Below are positions 47,048 through 55,356 of a stretch of DNA of 64,000 bases, piece after piece. The stretch comes from Sphingosinicella sp. BN140058. GTDB taxonomy: Bacteria; Pseudomonadota; Alphaproteobacteria; Sphingomonadales; Sphingomonadaceae. Position 1 is the stretch's first letter, and each line of letters opens with the position of its first letter. The position numbers were made by a program, and so were the translations under genes. Under the pieces are notes generated by a model. It had not been told where the DNA came from and searched no databases. It worked only from the letters and a program-made list of their open reading frames with translations. The stretch is from positions 1,537,001 through 1,601,000 of the forward strand of contig NZ_CP035501.1 of assembly GCF_004135585.1 (NCBI RefSeq), in the 5' to 3' direction.

Positions 47048-48030
47048 GCCGCGTCTCCCGCCAGACTTTCGAGCACCGCGACGATCGTCCGCCGCGCGAG
47101 TTCGACCTTGAAGCCATTGTCCTTGAGCGGCCGCGCGTCGGCCAGCTCGGCATCGGCGGCGGCGGTGAACGCCGCCTCGCCGAACGGGCGGCCGCGCAGG
47201 GCGGCCTCCGCAGTGGCGGCCCGCCAGGGTTTGTGCGCCACGCCGCCGATCGCGAGCCGGACATCGCTGACGCGGCCATTCTCCACCTCAAGCGCGGCGG
47301 CAACCGAGACCAATGCAAAAGCGTAACTCGCCCGGTCGCGCACCTTGCGATAAGTCGATCGAGCCGCGATCGGCAGCGGCGGCAATTCGATCGCGGTGAT
47401 CAGCTCGCCGGGCCGGAGCGCCGTCTCGATCTCCGGCCGGTCGCCGGGGAGGCGGTGGAACTCGGCGAACGGCAGGCTGCGCGCACCCCCCGCGCCTTCC
47501 ACATGGACGATCGCGTCGAAGGCGGCGAGTGCGACGCACATGTCCGAAGGATGCACCGCCACGCACGAGTCCGACGCGCCCAATATGGCGTGACCGCGAT
47601 TGAAGCCGCCGATGGCGTCGCAGCCCTGGCCGGGCCTGCGCTTGTTGCAGCGGGAACCGTCGTCGTCGTAGAAATAGGCGCAACGGGTGCGCTGGAGCAG
47701 GTTGCCGCCGGCGGTCGCCATGTTACGGATCTGGGCGCTGGCGCCGGCGACGATCGCGCGGGCGAGCGCCGGGTAGCGCGTCCGCACCAGGCGATGCTCG
47801 GCAACGGCGGTGTTGGTCGCTGCGGCACCGATCCGCAACCCGCCCGCCGGCGTTTCGGCGATCGTCCGATCGAGCCCCGTGACATCGACCAGCATCGTCG
47901 GACGCTCGATCGTCTCCCGCATCAGATCGACGAGATTGGTGCCGCCGCCGAGAAACCTGGCATTGGGTAGGGCCGCCTTGCGCAGCGCCTCGCCCGCGTC
48001 GGCGGCACGGGCATAGAGAAACGGGGTCAT
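47044..48030 (-). CDS. FAD-binding subunit of the molybdenum hydroxylase (PaoB-like, with extra Fe-S cluster)
   Basis: The 328-residue subunit has the FAD-binding NARFLGGGTNLVDLMRE and ATAGGNLLQRTRCAYF segments. Cysteines in RCAYFYDDDGSRCNKRRPGQGC and DSCVAVHPSDMCVAL match the loop that holds an additional [4Fe-4S] cluster in PaoB-type subunits. It passes electrons from the small Fe-S subunit. Start and stop overlap both neighbours by four bases, showing tight coupling. Confidence 0.92.
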   Translation of the reverse strand: MTPFLYARAADAGEALRKAALPNARFLGGGTNLVDLMRETIERPTMLVDVTGLDRTIAETPAGGLRIGAAATNTAVAEHRLVRTRYPALARAIVAGASAQIRNMATAGGNLLQRTRCAYFYDDDGSRCNKRRPGQGCDAIGGFNRGHAILGASDSCVAVHPSDMCVALAAFDAIVHVEGAGGARSLPFAEFHRLPGDRPEIETALRPGELITAIELPPLPIAARSTYRKVRDRASYAFALVSVAAALEVENGRVSDVRLAIGGVAHKPWRAATAEAALRGRPFGEAAFTAAADAELADARPLKDNGFKVELARRTIVAVLESLAGDAA

Positions 48031-48533
48031 GCCGCAGTCTCCGCAAAGGTCTCGGCAATCGCGGCGACGATGCCGTTATAGGCGCCGCAGCGGCAAAGGT
48101 TGCCGCTCATCCGCTCGCGAAGTTCGTCGGCGTTGAGCGGGATCTGCTCCGCGGCGAGATCGGCGGTGACGTGGCTCGGCACGCCGCGCTTGATCTCGCC
48201 GGCCATGCCGATCGCCGAGCAGATCTGGCCCGGGGTGCAATAGCCGCATTGGAAGCCGTCATGCTCGACGAACGCCTGCTGGAGCGGGTGCAGGGCCTCG
48301 GCCGTGCCGATCCCCTCGACGGTGGTGATCTCGCGTCCCTGATATTGCACCGCGAGCGCGAGGCAGGAGAGGATGCGCTCTCCGTCCGCCAAGACGGTAC
48401 AGGCGCCGCACGCACCCTGGTTGCAGCCCTTCTTCGTACCGGGAAGATGGAGATGCTCGCGCAACAGATCGAGCAGGGAGACACGCGGATCGTCCGGCAG
48501 GGTCACGCGCGCCCCGTTCACGATGATGGTCAT
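48027..48533 (-). CDS. 2Fe-2S subunit of the molybdenum hydroxylase (PaoA-like)
   Basis: The 168-residue protein has the plant-type ferredoxin cluster (GTKKGCNQGACGACTV and SCLAL) and the second 2Fe-2S motif (CGYCTPGQ, NLCRCGAY). The ATG at 48533 has GGAGGAG upstream. From this start there is no twin-arginine signal, unlike periplasmic E. coli PaoA, so this complex should be cytoplasmic. No XdhC/PaoD-type maturation gene is adjacent. Confidence 0.92.
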   Translation of the reverse strand: MTIIVNGARVTLPDDPRVSLLDLLREHLHLPGTKKGCNQGACGACTVLADGERILSCLALAVQYQGREITTVEGIGTAEALHPLQQAFVEHDGFQCGYCTPGQICSAIGMAGEIKRGVPSHVTADLAAEQIPLNADELRERMSGNLCRCGAYNGIVAAIAETFAETAA

Positions 48534-48708
48534 TGGCTCCTCCCACCGAGGTTCGGCAATGGTCGCGCGAAAGCACGGCGCGATCAAGCGGGGCCGCTCC
48601 GCCGGACCGGCCAGCCCACTCTCTACTGCGGCGAAGCGTTTCTCTCCCATGAGAGATCTTCACCCGTGCCGCCGATGCTTGGATGAGGCCTCGAATAAGA
48701 GGCCGAGC

Positions 48709-49935
48709 TCAGCGCGGCGCCATGCGCGGCCGGAACAATTGCCCGCCTTCGACGACAAGGACGATTCCAAGGACGGCAAGGCCGATCAGCAGATAGCCGA
48801 TCGCCAGCGGCAAGGTCGTGCCGGCATAAGCCTGGCCGATTGCAGAGGCGACCAGCACCGCGCCGATGCTGGTGATGAATCCCTGGATCGACGAGGCGGT
48901 GCCGGCGATGTGGCCGACCGGTTCCATCGCCATCGCCCCGAAATTGGAGCCGCAAAGGCCGATGCAGGTCATGCTGAGCGCCTGGAAGGCCACATAGGTG
49001 ACTAGGCTTTCCCAGCCCGCGACGATGACCAGAACGTGGACGACCGACAGCGCGATCAACGCGAGCACCGCCGAATGCGAGATCAGCCGGGTTCCGAGCC
49101 GCTCGACCAGCCGGCTGTTCGCGAACGAGGCGAGGCCCATCGAGAAGGCGCAGATCGCGAACAGCAGCGAGAAGCGCCGGCCGACGCCGAATTCGTCGAC
49201 GAAGATCTGCTGGGCCGAGGAGACGAAGGCGATGATCCCGCCGAAGGTCAGCGACGCCGCGCAGGCATAGCCGATCGAATAACGCTCGGTCAGCGTCAGT
49301 GTGTAGCTCTTCCGTAAGTTCGCGATCGAGATCGGCAACCGCGCCGCGACCGGCAGCGTCTCAGGCAGGCGCAGCAAGGTCCAGGCGAGCACGAAGGCAG
49401 CGAAGGTGCCGAGCGCGTAGAAGATGAAGCGCCACGGGCCGATCGCAAGCAGGCCCTGGCCGATGGTCGGCGCCAGGATCGGCACCAGGAAGAAGATCAT
49501 CTGCGCGATCGACATGGTTCGCGCCATCTGCCGGCCGGAGGCACCGTCACGCACGATCGCCACCGCCAGCACCCGGCTCGAAGCGGACATCAAACCCTGC
49601 AGCAAGCGCGCGCCGAGCAAGGCCTCGAACGTGCCGGAGCGCGCCGCGAACGCGCTCGCCGCGATGAAGCCGGCCAGCGTGGCGATAAGCACCGGTTTTC
49701 GCCCGAAGCGATCTGCGAGCGGTCCGTAGACCAACTGCCCGGCGCCGAAACCGAGCACGTAGACGGTCACCACCCATTGGCGATGATTGGCTTCGGTCAC
49801 GAACAGGTCACGGCCGATATCGGCCAAAGCCGGCAGCATCAGGTCCACGCCGAGCGCGTTCACCGCCATCACGGACGCGATGAAGGCGACGAACTCGCGC
49901 GGGTGCATGGCGGACGGCGCTTTGTGCTGACTCAT
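48709..49935 (-). CDS. Bcr/CflA-type MFS multidrug efflux transporter
   Basis: The 408-residue twelve-helix protein has the drug:H+ antiporter signature: DLMLPALADIGRDL in helix 1, GQLVYGPLADRFGRKPVLIATL in the 2-3 loop and ARLLQGLMSASSRVLAVAIVRD in helix 4. The ATG at 49935 is preceded by a short spacer; the longer frame has an untypical N-terminus. It follows the reading direction of the Fe-S subunit 175 bases away but is probably separate. Confidence 0.88.
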   Translation of the reverse strand: MSQHKAPSAMHPREFVAFIASVMAVNALGVDLMLPALADIGRDLFVTEANHRQWVVTVYVLGFGAGQLVYGPLADRFGRKPVLIATLAGFIAASAFAARSGTFEALLGARLLQGLMSASSRVLAVAIVRDGASGRQMARTMSIAQMIFFLVPILAPTIGQGLLAIGPWRFIFYALGTFAAFVLAWTLLRLPETLPVAARLPISIANLRKSYTLTLTERYSIGYACAASLTFGGIIAFVSSAQQIFVDEFGVGRRFSLLFAICAFSMGLASFANSRLVERLGTRLISHSAVLALIALSVVHVLVIVAGWESLVTYVAFQALSMTCIGLCGSNFGAMAMEPVGHIAGTASSIQGFITSIGAVLVASAIGQAYAGTTLPLAIGYLLIGLAVLGIVLVVEGGQLFRPRMAPR

Positions 49936-50085
49936 GCGGCGGCTATCGCCGTCCCGGGCCGGCACCACAAGCCGCGACCGGATCGGGCCGTCCGCACGCG
50001 GCAAGATTCCGAACCTGCCCGCGCACACAGGTGCTCCCGACGGCAAAATAAGCTAAGCTTCCTCCGGGCAGCAAGCGAGGCGGTC

Positions 50086-51720
50086 ATGAAGGTCACGGTC
50101 ACGGCACTGGCGAGCACCCTCCTGCTCGGATCCTCTCTTTCCGCGCAGACGCCCGACCATCGTGCCGCGCAGGCCCACGATCACCATGCGGCGCAGACCC
50201 TCGGCACGGTCAGGTTCGAGACGTCGTGCGCGCCCTCGGTTCGCCAGCGCTTCGACACCGCCGTAGCGCTGATGCACTCCTTCCAGTTCGGCCGTGCCAT
50301 CGAGACGTTCAACGCGATCCTTGCCGCCGATCCCTCCTGCGCGATGGCGCATTGGGGCATCGCGCTGAGCCGCTGGAGCAATCCATTCGCCGGTTTCAAA
50401 TCCCCGGCCCAATTGGCACAAGGGCTGGACGCGGTCGGCAAGGCGCGCGCGATCGGCACCGGAACCGCCCGCGAAAAAGCCTATGTGGATGCGGTCGCAC
50501 AGCTGTACGTCGACAGTGCGCGCCGCTCCCAGTCCGAGCGCCTGAAGGCCTACGAGCAGGCGATGGCGGCGGTCAGCAATGCCTATCCTGAGGATGTCGA
50601 AGCGACGATCTTCTACGCGCTGGCGCTCGCAGCCGCCGCCGATCCGTCCGACCAAACCTACGCGCGGCAGCGCAGGGCCGGGGCGCTGCTCGAGCCCTTG
50701 TTCGCCCGCTACCCCGATCATCCCGGGCTCGCCCATTACATCATCCATGCCTATGACGAGCCGGCGCTCGCGGCGCGGGCGGCCGGGGCTGCGAAGCGCT
50801 ACGGGGCGATCGCACCTTCGACGCCGCATGCGCTGCACATGCCTTCGCACACTTTCACCCGCGTCGGCGACTGGCAGGCCTCGATCGATACCAATAAGGC
50901 GTCGGCGGATGCGGCCCGGGCGGCAGGGCAACCGGCCGATGTCCTGCACGCCAGCGATTACATGATCTACGGCTACCTGCAGACGGGACAGGACGAGGCC
51001 GCGCGCCGGCTCGTCGCCACATCGGTCGAGGTGTTCCGCACCTTTGATCCCGCGAGGGCCAGCGGGGCGGCACCGGCGTCGGCCGCCTTCTTCGCGAACG
51101 CGGCGATACCGGCACGCTTCGCTCTCGAACGCCATGCCTGGTCGGAAGCCGCCGCACTCGCGCCGCACCCCAGCCCCTTTCCCAATGCCGACGCGATCAC
51201 CTTTTTCGCCCGCGGATTCGGCGCCGCTTCTCGCAAGGACGGCGCCACGGCACGGGCGGCGATCGCGGCGCTGGAGCAGCTGCGCGGCAAGCTTGCCGAC
51301 ACCAATGACGACTATTGGACGGGTCAGATCGACATCGCCATGCGCGAGGTTTCCGGCCGGCTCGCGCTCGCCGAGGGCGACGTCGAGAAGGGCCTTGCCG
51401 ATCTGCGCGACGCCGCCGCGCGCGAGGACAAGACCGAACTCGCATCGGTTACGCCGGGTCCGTTTCTTCCGGCACGCGAGATATTGGGCGACATGCTGCT
51501 GTCGCTCGGGAGACCAACCGAGGCGCTGGCGGAATATCGCGCGAGTCTGGAAAGAGACCCCAACCGTTTCTGGTCGCTCTACGGCGCGGCAAGCGCCGCC
51601 CGTCGCGCCGGCGACAGCGCAGCGGCCCGCGATCATGCGCGACGATTGCTGGAATTGACTCGCCGCGCCGATCCCTCGAGGCGGGCCGCGTTGGACGAGA
51701 TGCGGCGTCTGACGGGCTGA
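50086..51720 (+). CDS. Secreted tetratricopeptide-repeat protein
   Basis: The 544-residue protein has a signal peptide (VTALASTLLLGSSLSAQ), a His-rich short linker (PDHRAAQAHDHHAAQ) and a TPR array: FNAILAADPSCAMAHWGIALS near 75, a middle block with HPGLAHYIIHAYD and HALHMPSHTFTRVGDW near 225-265, and ALAEYRASLERDPNRFWSLYGAASAARRAGD near the end. It is a periplasmic or outer-surface scaffold of unknown partner. The ATG at 50086 has GAGG seven bases upstream. Confidence 0.88.
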   Translation: MKVTVTALASTLLLGSSLSAQTPDHRAAQAHDHHAAQTLGTVRFETSCAPSVRQRFDTAVALMHSFQFGRAIETFNAILAADPSCAMAHWGIALSRWSNPFAGFKSPAQLAQGLDAVGKARAIGTGTAREKAYVDAVAQLYVDSARRSQSERLKAYEQAMAAVSNAYPEDVEATIFYALALAAAADPSDQTYARQRRAGALLEPLFARYPDHPGLAHYIIHAYDEPALAARAAGAAKRYGAIAPSTPHALHMPSHTFTRVGDWQASIDTNKASADAARAAGQPADVLHASDYMIYGYLQTGQDEAARRLVATSVEVFRTFDPARASGAAPASAAFFANAAIPARFALERHAWSEAAALAPHPSPFPNADAITFFARGFGAASRKDGATARAAIAALEQLRGKLADTNDDYWTGQIDIAMREVSGRLALAEGDVEKGLADLRDAAAREDKTELASVTPGPFLPAREILGDMLLSLGRPTEALAEYRASLERDPNRFWSLYGAASAARRAGDSAAARDHARRLLELTRRADPSRRAALDEMRRLTG

Positions 51721-51728
51721 GCACGGGC

Positions 51729-51918
51729 AAAGACGCCCCGCCGAACCGGGGTTCGACAGGGCGTCGCGAGCGCTCCAACGCCCTTCCCCCGGAAAGGGCA
51801 GGCACGCTGCAAGCTCCTTTCCAACTCGATCATTGAAGACGCGTTCCGACCTGGTCGATGGTTCGACCAGCCTGGGCGATAGACCGAGGCCGTCGATGGG
51901 GCCGCGTTGCAACGCGGC
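51729..51918. other. Intergenic cluster of inverted repeats, candidate structured RNA or terminators
   Basis: Four structures follow the TPR stop: a two-tier hairpin (GACGCCC at 51732-51738 with GGGCGTC at 51759-51765, enclosing CGAACC/GGTTCG), an imperfect GCCCTTCC/GGAAAGGGC hairpin near 51780-51799, CTGGTCGA/TCGACCAG (51851-51870) and the perfect palindrome GCCGCGTTGCAACGCGGC (51901-51918). On the minus strand the first stem is followed by TTT, like an intrinsic terminator. No known RNA family is recognised. Confidence 0.4.
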
Positions 51919-51954
51919 AGCAGACCAGGGTCTTTCGGCGGATGGCGCTCGTCG

Positions 51955-53967
51955 ATGCGTTCGGCTAATCCCCTGTCTCCGCTAATCTGTCTGGCACGCG
52001 TGCGTCGATCGGTTTCCCTCCTCATCCTCGCCGGTCTGCTGCCAGTGATCGCGCTCGGCGGGACCTTCGGTGCGATCACCCTCGCCAACGAAGAAGCGGC
52101 GCTGAAGCGGCAGGCGCAGACCGACGCGCGGTTCGCGGCGGCTCTGCTTTCGGTCAAGCTGCAGAGCAACCTGAGAGCGGTCGAAATGGTGGCGCAGTCG
52201 CCAGCCCTGGACGGCGTGCCCGACCTGCAGCGGTTCCGCATCCTGGCCGCGCGCATCGTCGCCAACCAGCCGGACTGGCGCACCGTTTCCCTCGCCGATC
52301 CGGCGGGAAACCGGATCGCCGACGTGCCGATCGCCATTGGCGGGAAACAGACCGGCAAGGTCGTCGAAATGACCAGTCTCCGCCGAGTCGTCGCCAGCGG
52401 CCGACCGACGATCGGCAACGTCGTCGCGGGGCCGGGCGGGGTCCGCGCCTTCGCGATCCGGGCGCCCGTGCTGAAGGGCGGCCGGGTCCGCTTCGTCGTC
52501 ACGGCGGTGGTGCCGGCGACGAGACTTCGCGATCTGCTCCTGTTCGAGGATCTTCCGGACGGTTGGACGGCCTCCGTCATCGACGCCAGCAACAGTCCGG
52601 TCACCGCGTCGGGGCAGCTCGCCGCGCAGGGTGGGCGCGCCGACCTGCTGGAGCGATCCGCACCGGTGGCGGGAACGGATTGGACGGTGCGCATCACTGC
52701 GCCGGCGAGGATCTTCTCCGCGCCGGTCGAGCGAGCCGTTCTGCTCCTGATCCTCGCGGCGCTTCTATGTCTCGGCGTCGTCTTGCTGCTGGCAAGAATG
52801 CTTGCGGCGGATTTGAAGGAAGGGCGCCAGCGCGACGCAGCCTTGCTGCAAAGCCAGCGGATGGAGGCGCTGGGGCGGCTGACCGGCGGCGTCGCGCACG
52901 ACTTCAACAATTTGCTCACGCCCATATTGGGCGGCCTCGACATGATTCGCCGGAGGACGACGGACGAACGCAGCGCGCGCTACGCGGATGCGGCGCTGGC
53001 GAGCGCCGAGCGCGCCCGGTCTCTGGTTGGCCGGCTGCTGGCCTTTTCGCGCCGACAAAATCTCGCCCCCAGGTCGCTCGATTTACGAATGCTGATCGAG
53101 AACATGTCTGATTTGATCGCCCGCTCGCTCACTCCGGTGATCGAGGTGCGCGTCGAGGCGGAAGGGCCGGCCCGCCCCGCCTTGGCCGATCCCGGGCAGC
53201 TGGAACTCGCCATTCTCAACCTGGTCATCAACGCGCGCGACGCAATGCCGTGCGGGGGCACGCTGCGCATTGCGACCGGGTCGGCATCGCCCGAGATGAT
53301 CGACGGGCTCCCGCCGGGAGACTATGTCTATGTGGCCGTCGAGGATGCCGGAAGCGGCATGGACGAGGCCACCCTCAAGCATGCGGTCGATCCGTTCTTC
53401 ACCACCAAGGCCGTCGACAAGGGGACGGGTCTCGGCCTTTCGATGATCGACGGCTTCGCCGCCCAATCCGGAGGCGCGCTGCGCCTGCGCAGCGAAGTGG
53501 GCACCGGCACCACGGCAACGATCGTCCTGCCCTGCAGCCGGGAGGCGCCGGTCGTTTCCCAGTCGCCGGTGGCGATGCCGACGCGCCTTTCGTCCGGCCG
53601 GATCCTGCTCGTCGACGACGACGACGGTGTCCGCACGGCCACCGCGGAGATGCTGCGCGACGCCGATCAGGACATCGTCGAGGCCGCGAACGTCGACCAA
53701 GCCCTCCAGCGCCTGCGGGAGGACGGGAGATTCGATGCCGTCGTTACCGACTTCGTGATGCCCGGCAAATCGGGCGGCGATCTGATCCGACAGCTTCGGG
53801 CGGATCATCCACAGCTGCCGGTCCTGCTCGTCACGGGTTTCGTCACCGCGACGGAAGGGCTCCCCGACGACGTCGCGGTGCTGCGGAAGCCGTTCAGCAA
53901 TGCGGAGCTGCTCGCTGCGATAGCGCGCCTCCAGCAGACCGAGGCGGCGGGGCCGCCCTCGCCCTGA
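51955..53967 (+). CDS. Hybrid sensor histidine kinase with C-terminal receiver
   Basis: The protein (about 670 residues) has a membrane helix (VSLLILAGLLPVIALGGTFGAI), a Cache-like periplasmic domain (about 45-250), a second helix (VLLLILAALLCLGVVLLLARM), a HisKA-type helix with the phosphorylated histidine in GGVAHDFNNLL near 313, an HATPase domain (NLVINARDAM, EDAGSGMD, GTGLGLSM) and a receiver domain (ILLVDDDDGV; phospho-aspartate in VTDFVMPGKSGG near 599; K in VLRKPFSN). No separate partner regulator is adjacent. The ATG at 51955 gives a short cytoplasmic tail; an earlier TTG at 51907 is possible. Confidence 0.9.
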   Translation: MRSANPLSPLICLARVRRSVSLLILAGLLPVIALGGTFGAITLANEEAALKRQAQTDARFAAALLSVKLQSNLRAVEMVAQSPALDGVPDLQRFRILAARIVANQPDWRTVSLADPAGNRIADVPIAIGGKQTGKVVEMTSLRRVVASGRPTIGNVVAGPGGVRAFAIRAPVLKGGRVRFVVTAVVPATRLRDLLLFEDLPDGWTASVIDASNSPVTASGQLAAQGGRADLLERSAPVAGTDWTVRITAPARIFSAPVERAVLLLILAALLCLGVVLLLARMLAADLKEGRQRDAALLQSQRMEALGRLTGGVAHDFNNLLTPILGGLDMIRRRTTDERSARYADAALASAERARSLVGRLLAFSRRQNLAPRSLDLRMLIENMSDLIARSLTPVIEVRVEAEGPARPALADPGQLELAILNLVINARDAMPCGGTLRIATGSASPEMIDGLPPGDYVYVAVEDAGSGMDEATLKHAVDPFFTTKAVDKGTGLGLSMIDGFAAQSGGALRLRSEVGTGTTATIVLPCSREAPVVSQSPVAMPTRLSSGRILLVDDDDGVRTATAEMLRDADQDIVEAANVDQALQRLREDGRFDAVVTDFVMPGKSGGDLIRQLRADHPQLPVLLVTGFVTATEGLPDDVAVLRKPFSNAELLAAIARLQQTEAAGPPSP

Positions 53968-53994
53968 TCGGCGGATCCGCCTGCGAAGCCGCGA

Positions 53995-54180
53995 TCACCT
54001 CCGTCGCAGCACGAGCGCCCAGCCGATCGCGATGATCGGAGCGGCGAGCGCGATCCACGAAACGAGATCGTACAGGCCGTCGCCGATCAGCCCGACGACG
54101 AGGCCGGCGAGGCTGAGCAGGGCGAGGACGATCGGAATAGCGAAGACGGAATGGCCGCGACCGCCGCTTGTCCGCGTCAT
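53995..54180 (-). CDS. Small two-helix membrane protein of the iron-uptake module
   Basis: The 61-residue product has two hydrophobic helices (VFAIPIVLALLSLAGLVVGLIG and LVSWIALAAPIIAIGWALVL) and an Arg-rich end. Its ATG overlaps the PepSY gene stop by four bases (ATGA), so it belongs to the same operon. Small proteins of this type follow PepSY/TonB receptor pairs; the function is unknown. Confidence 0.75.
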   Translation of the reverse strand: MTRTSGGRGHSVFAIPIVLALLSLAGLVVGLIGDGLYDLVSWIALAAPIIAIGWALVLRRR

Positions 54181-55340
54181 TCCGCCGGCACCCATGCGCC
54201 ATCCGGCTCGCCGCCGCGGCGCAATTCGCGCAGGCGCGCCTCGAGCGAAACGCGGCGCTTGCCGAGCCAGAGATAGAGGCCGCTGATCAGCACCACGATT
54301 GCGGCGATGTCGAGCAGGCCCCACAACAATTTGAGCGGCAGCCCGCCATAGTCGCCGAAATGAAGCGGCTGCGACAGGCGCAGCGCCAGCATGTACCAGG
54401 GCATGCGCCGGCTCGCGGTCAGTTCGCCGGTCTGCGCGTCGATCAGGGTCGGCCGGAAGATTCGGTTGGTCGCCGGGGTGCCGCCGCGCAGCCACACCGC
54501 ATAATGATGTTCGCTGGTGAAGCGCACGCCCGGAAAGGCGACGAATTGCGGCTCCATGCCGGGCGCGGCGGCGCGCGCCGTGGCGACCGCGCGCTGCAGG
54601 GACCCGAAGCGTTCGACCGGTACCGGCGGCAGCCCCTGATAGGCAGCGGTCAGCTCGGCCAGCTGATCCCGCCGCCAGACGTCGACGAGCGGTTCGGACA
54701 GGGTGTTGATCACGCCGGTGAGGCCGACGACGCTCAGCCACATCAGGGTGACGATTCCGAGCAGATTGTGCAGATCCAGCCACCGGACCCGCTTGCTGCG
54801 CGACACCCGCACCGTGCCGAACTTCAGACGCCGCATGAACGGCGCGTAGACCACCGCACCCGAGACGATCGAGACGAAGAACAGGACGCCCATGAAGCCG
54901 AGGAAAAGCTTCCCTGGCAGTCCCAGGAACATGTCGACGTGCAGGGTGAGGAGGAAATCCATCACGCCGCCTCCGTTGAGATCGCCGACAGCCTCGGCGG
55001 TGCGCAGATCGAAAGCGGTGATGTGCATCTGGTCGGCACCGACCCGCGCCTCGGGGCCGGTGGTGACGTTGACCACAGGCCGATCGTCGTCCCAGCTCAT
55101 GAACAAGGGGCGCTCGCCGGGGAACATGGCGACAGCCGTAGCGACGATCTCGTCATAGGTCTTGAGCGGCGTGCCGGCCGAGAGCGCCTTCAGCGCCTTG
55201 TTGTTTCCGCTGGCCGCGTCGATCTCGTCGTGGAAGATCAGCGGCAGGCCGGTGACGCACAGCATCAGCAGGAAGATCGTGCAGGCGAGGCTGGTCCATT
55301 TGTGGACCAGGTACCAGGCCTTGATCGTGCGGTTCGTCAT
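54177..55340 (-). CDS. PepSY-associated transmembrane protein
   Basis: The 387-residue protein has four membrane helices (WTSLACTIFLLMLCVTGLPLIF, LFLGFMGVLFFVSIVSGAVVY, LLGIVTLMWLSVVGLTGVI and IAAIVVLISGLYLWL) and two PepSY-type periplasmic portions, with conserved KAWYLVHKW at the start and RWLDLHNLLG. Members paired with siderophore receptors are thought to act in iron release or reduction at the inner membrane. It starts 16 bases after the receptor stop, in the same Fur-type operon. Confidence 0.9.
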   Translation of the reverse strand: MTNRTIKAWYLVHKWTSLACTIFLLMLCVTGLPLIFHDEIDAASGNNKALKALSAGTPLKTYDEIVATAVAMFPGERPLFMSWDDDRPVVNVTTGPEARVGADQMHITAFDLRTAEAVGDLNGGGVMDFLLTLHVDMFLGLPGKLFLGFMGVLFFVSIVSGAVVYAPFMRRLKFGTVRVSRSKRVRWLDLHNLLGIVTLMWLSVVGLTGVINTLSEPLVDVWRRDQLAELTAAYQGLPPVPVERFGSLQRAVATARAAAPGMEPQFVAFPGVRFTSEHHYAVWLRGGTPATNRIFRPTLIDAQTGELTASRRMPWYMLALRLSQPLHFGDYGGLPLKLLWGLLDIAAIVVLISGLYLWLGKRRVSLEARLRELRRGGEPDGAWVPAE

Positions 55341-55356
55341 CGGCTCCCTCGGGCGA

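Noticed and set aside
51740..51760. GGTTCGA-like sequence resembling a tRNA T arm
   Set aside because: No acceptor, D or anticodon arm can be fitted around it, and the pairing belongs to a two-tier hairpin.
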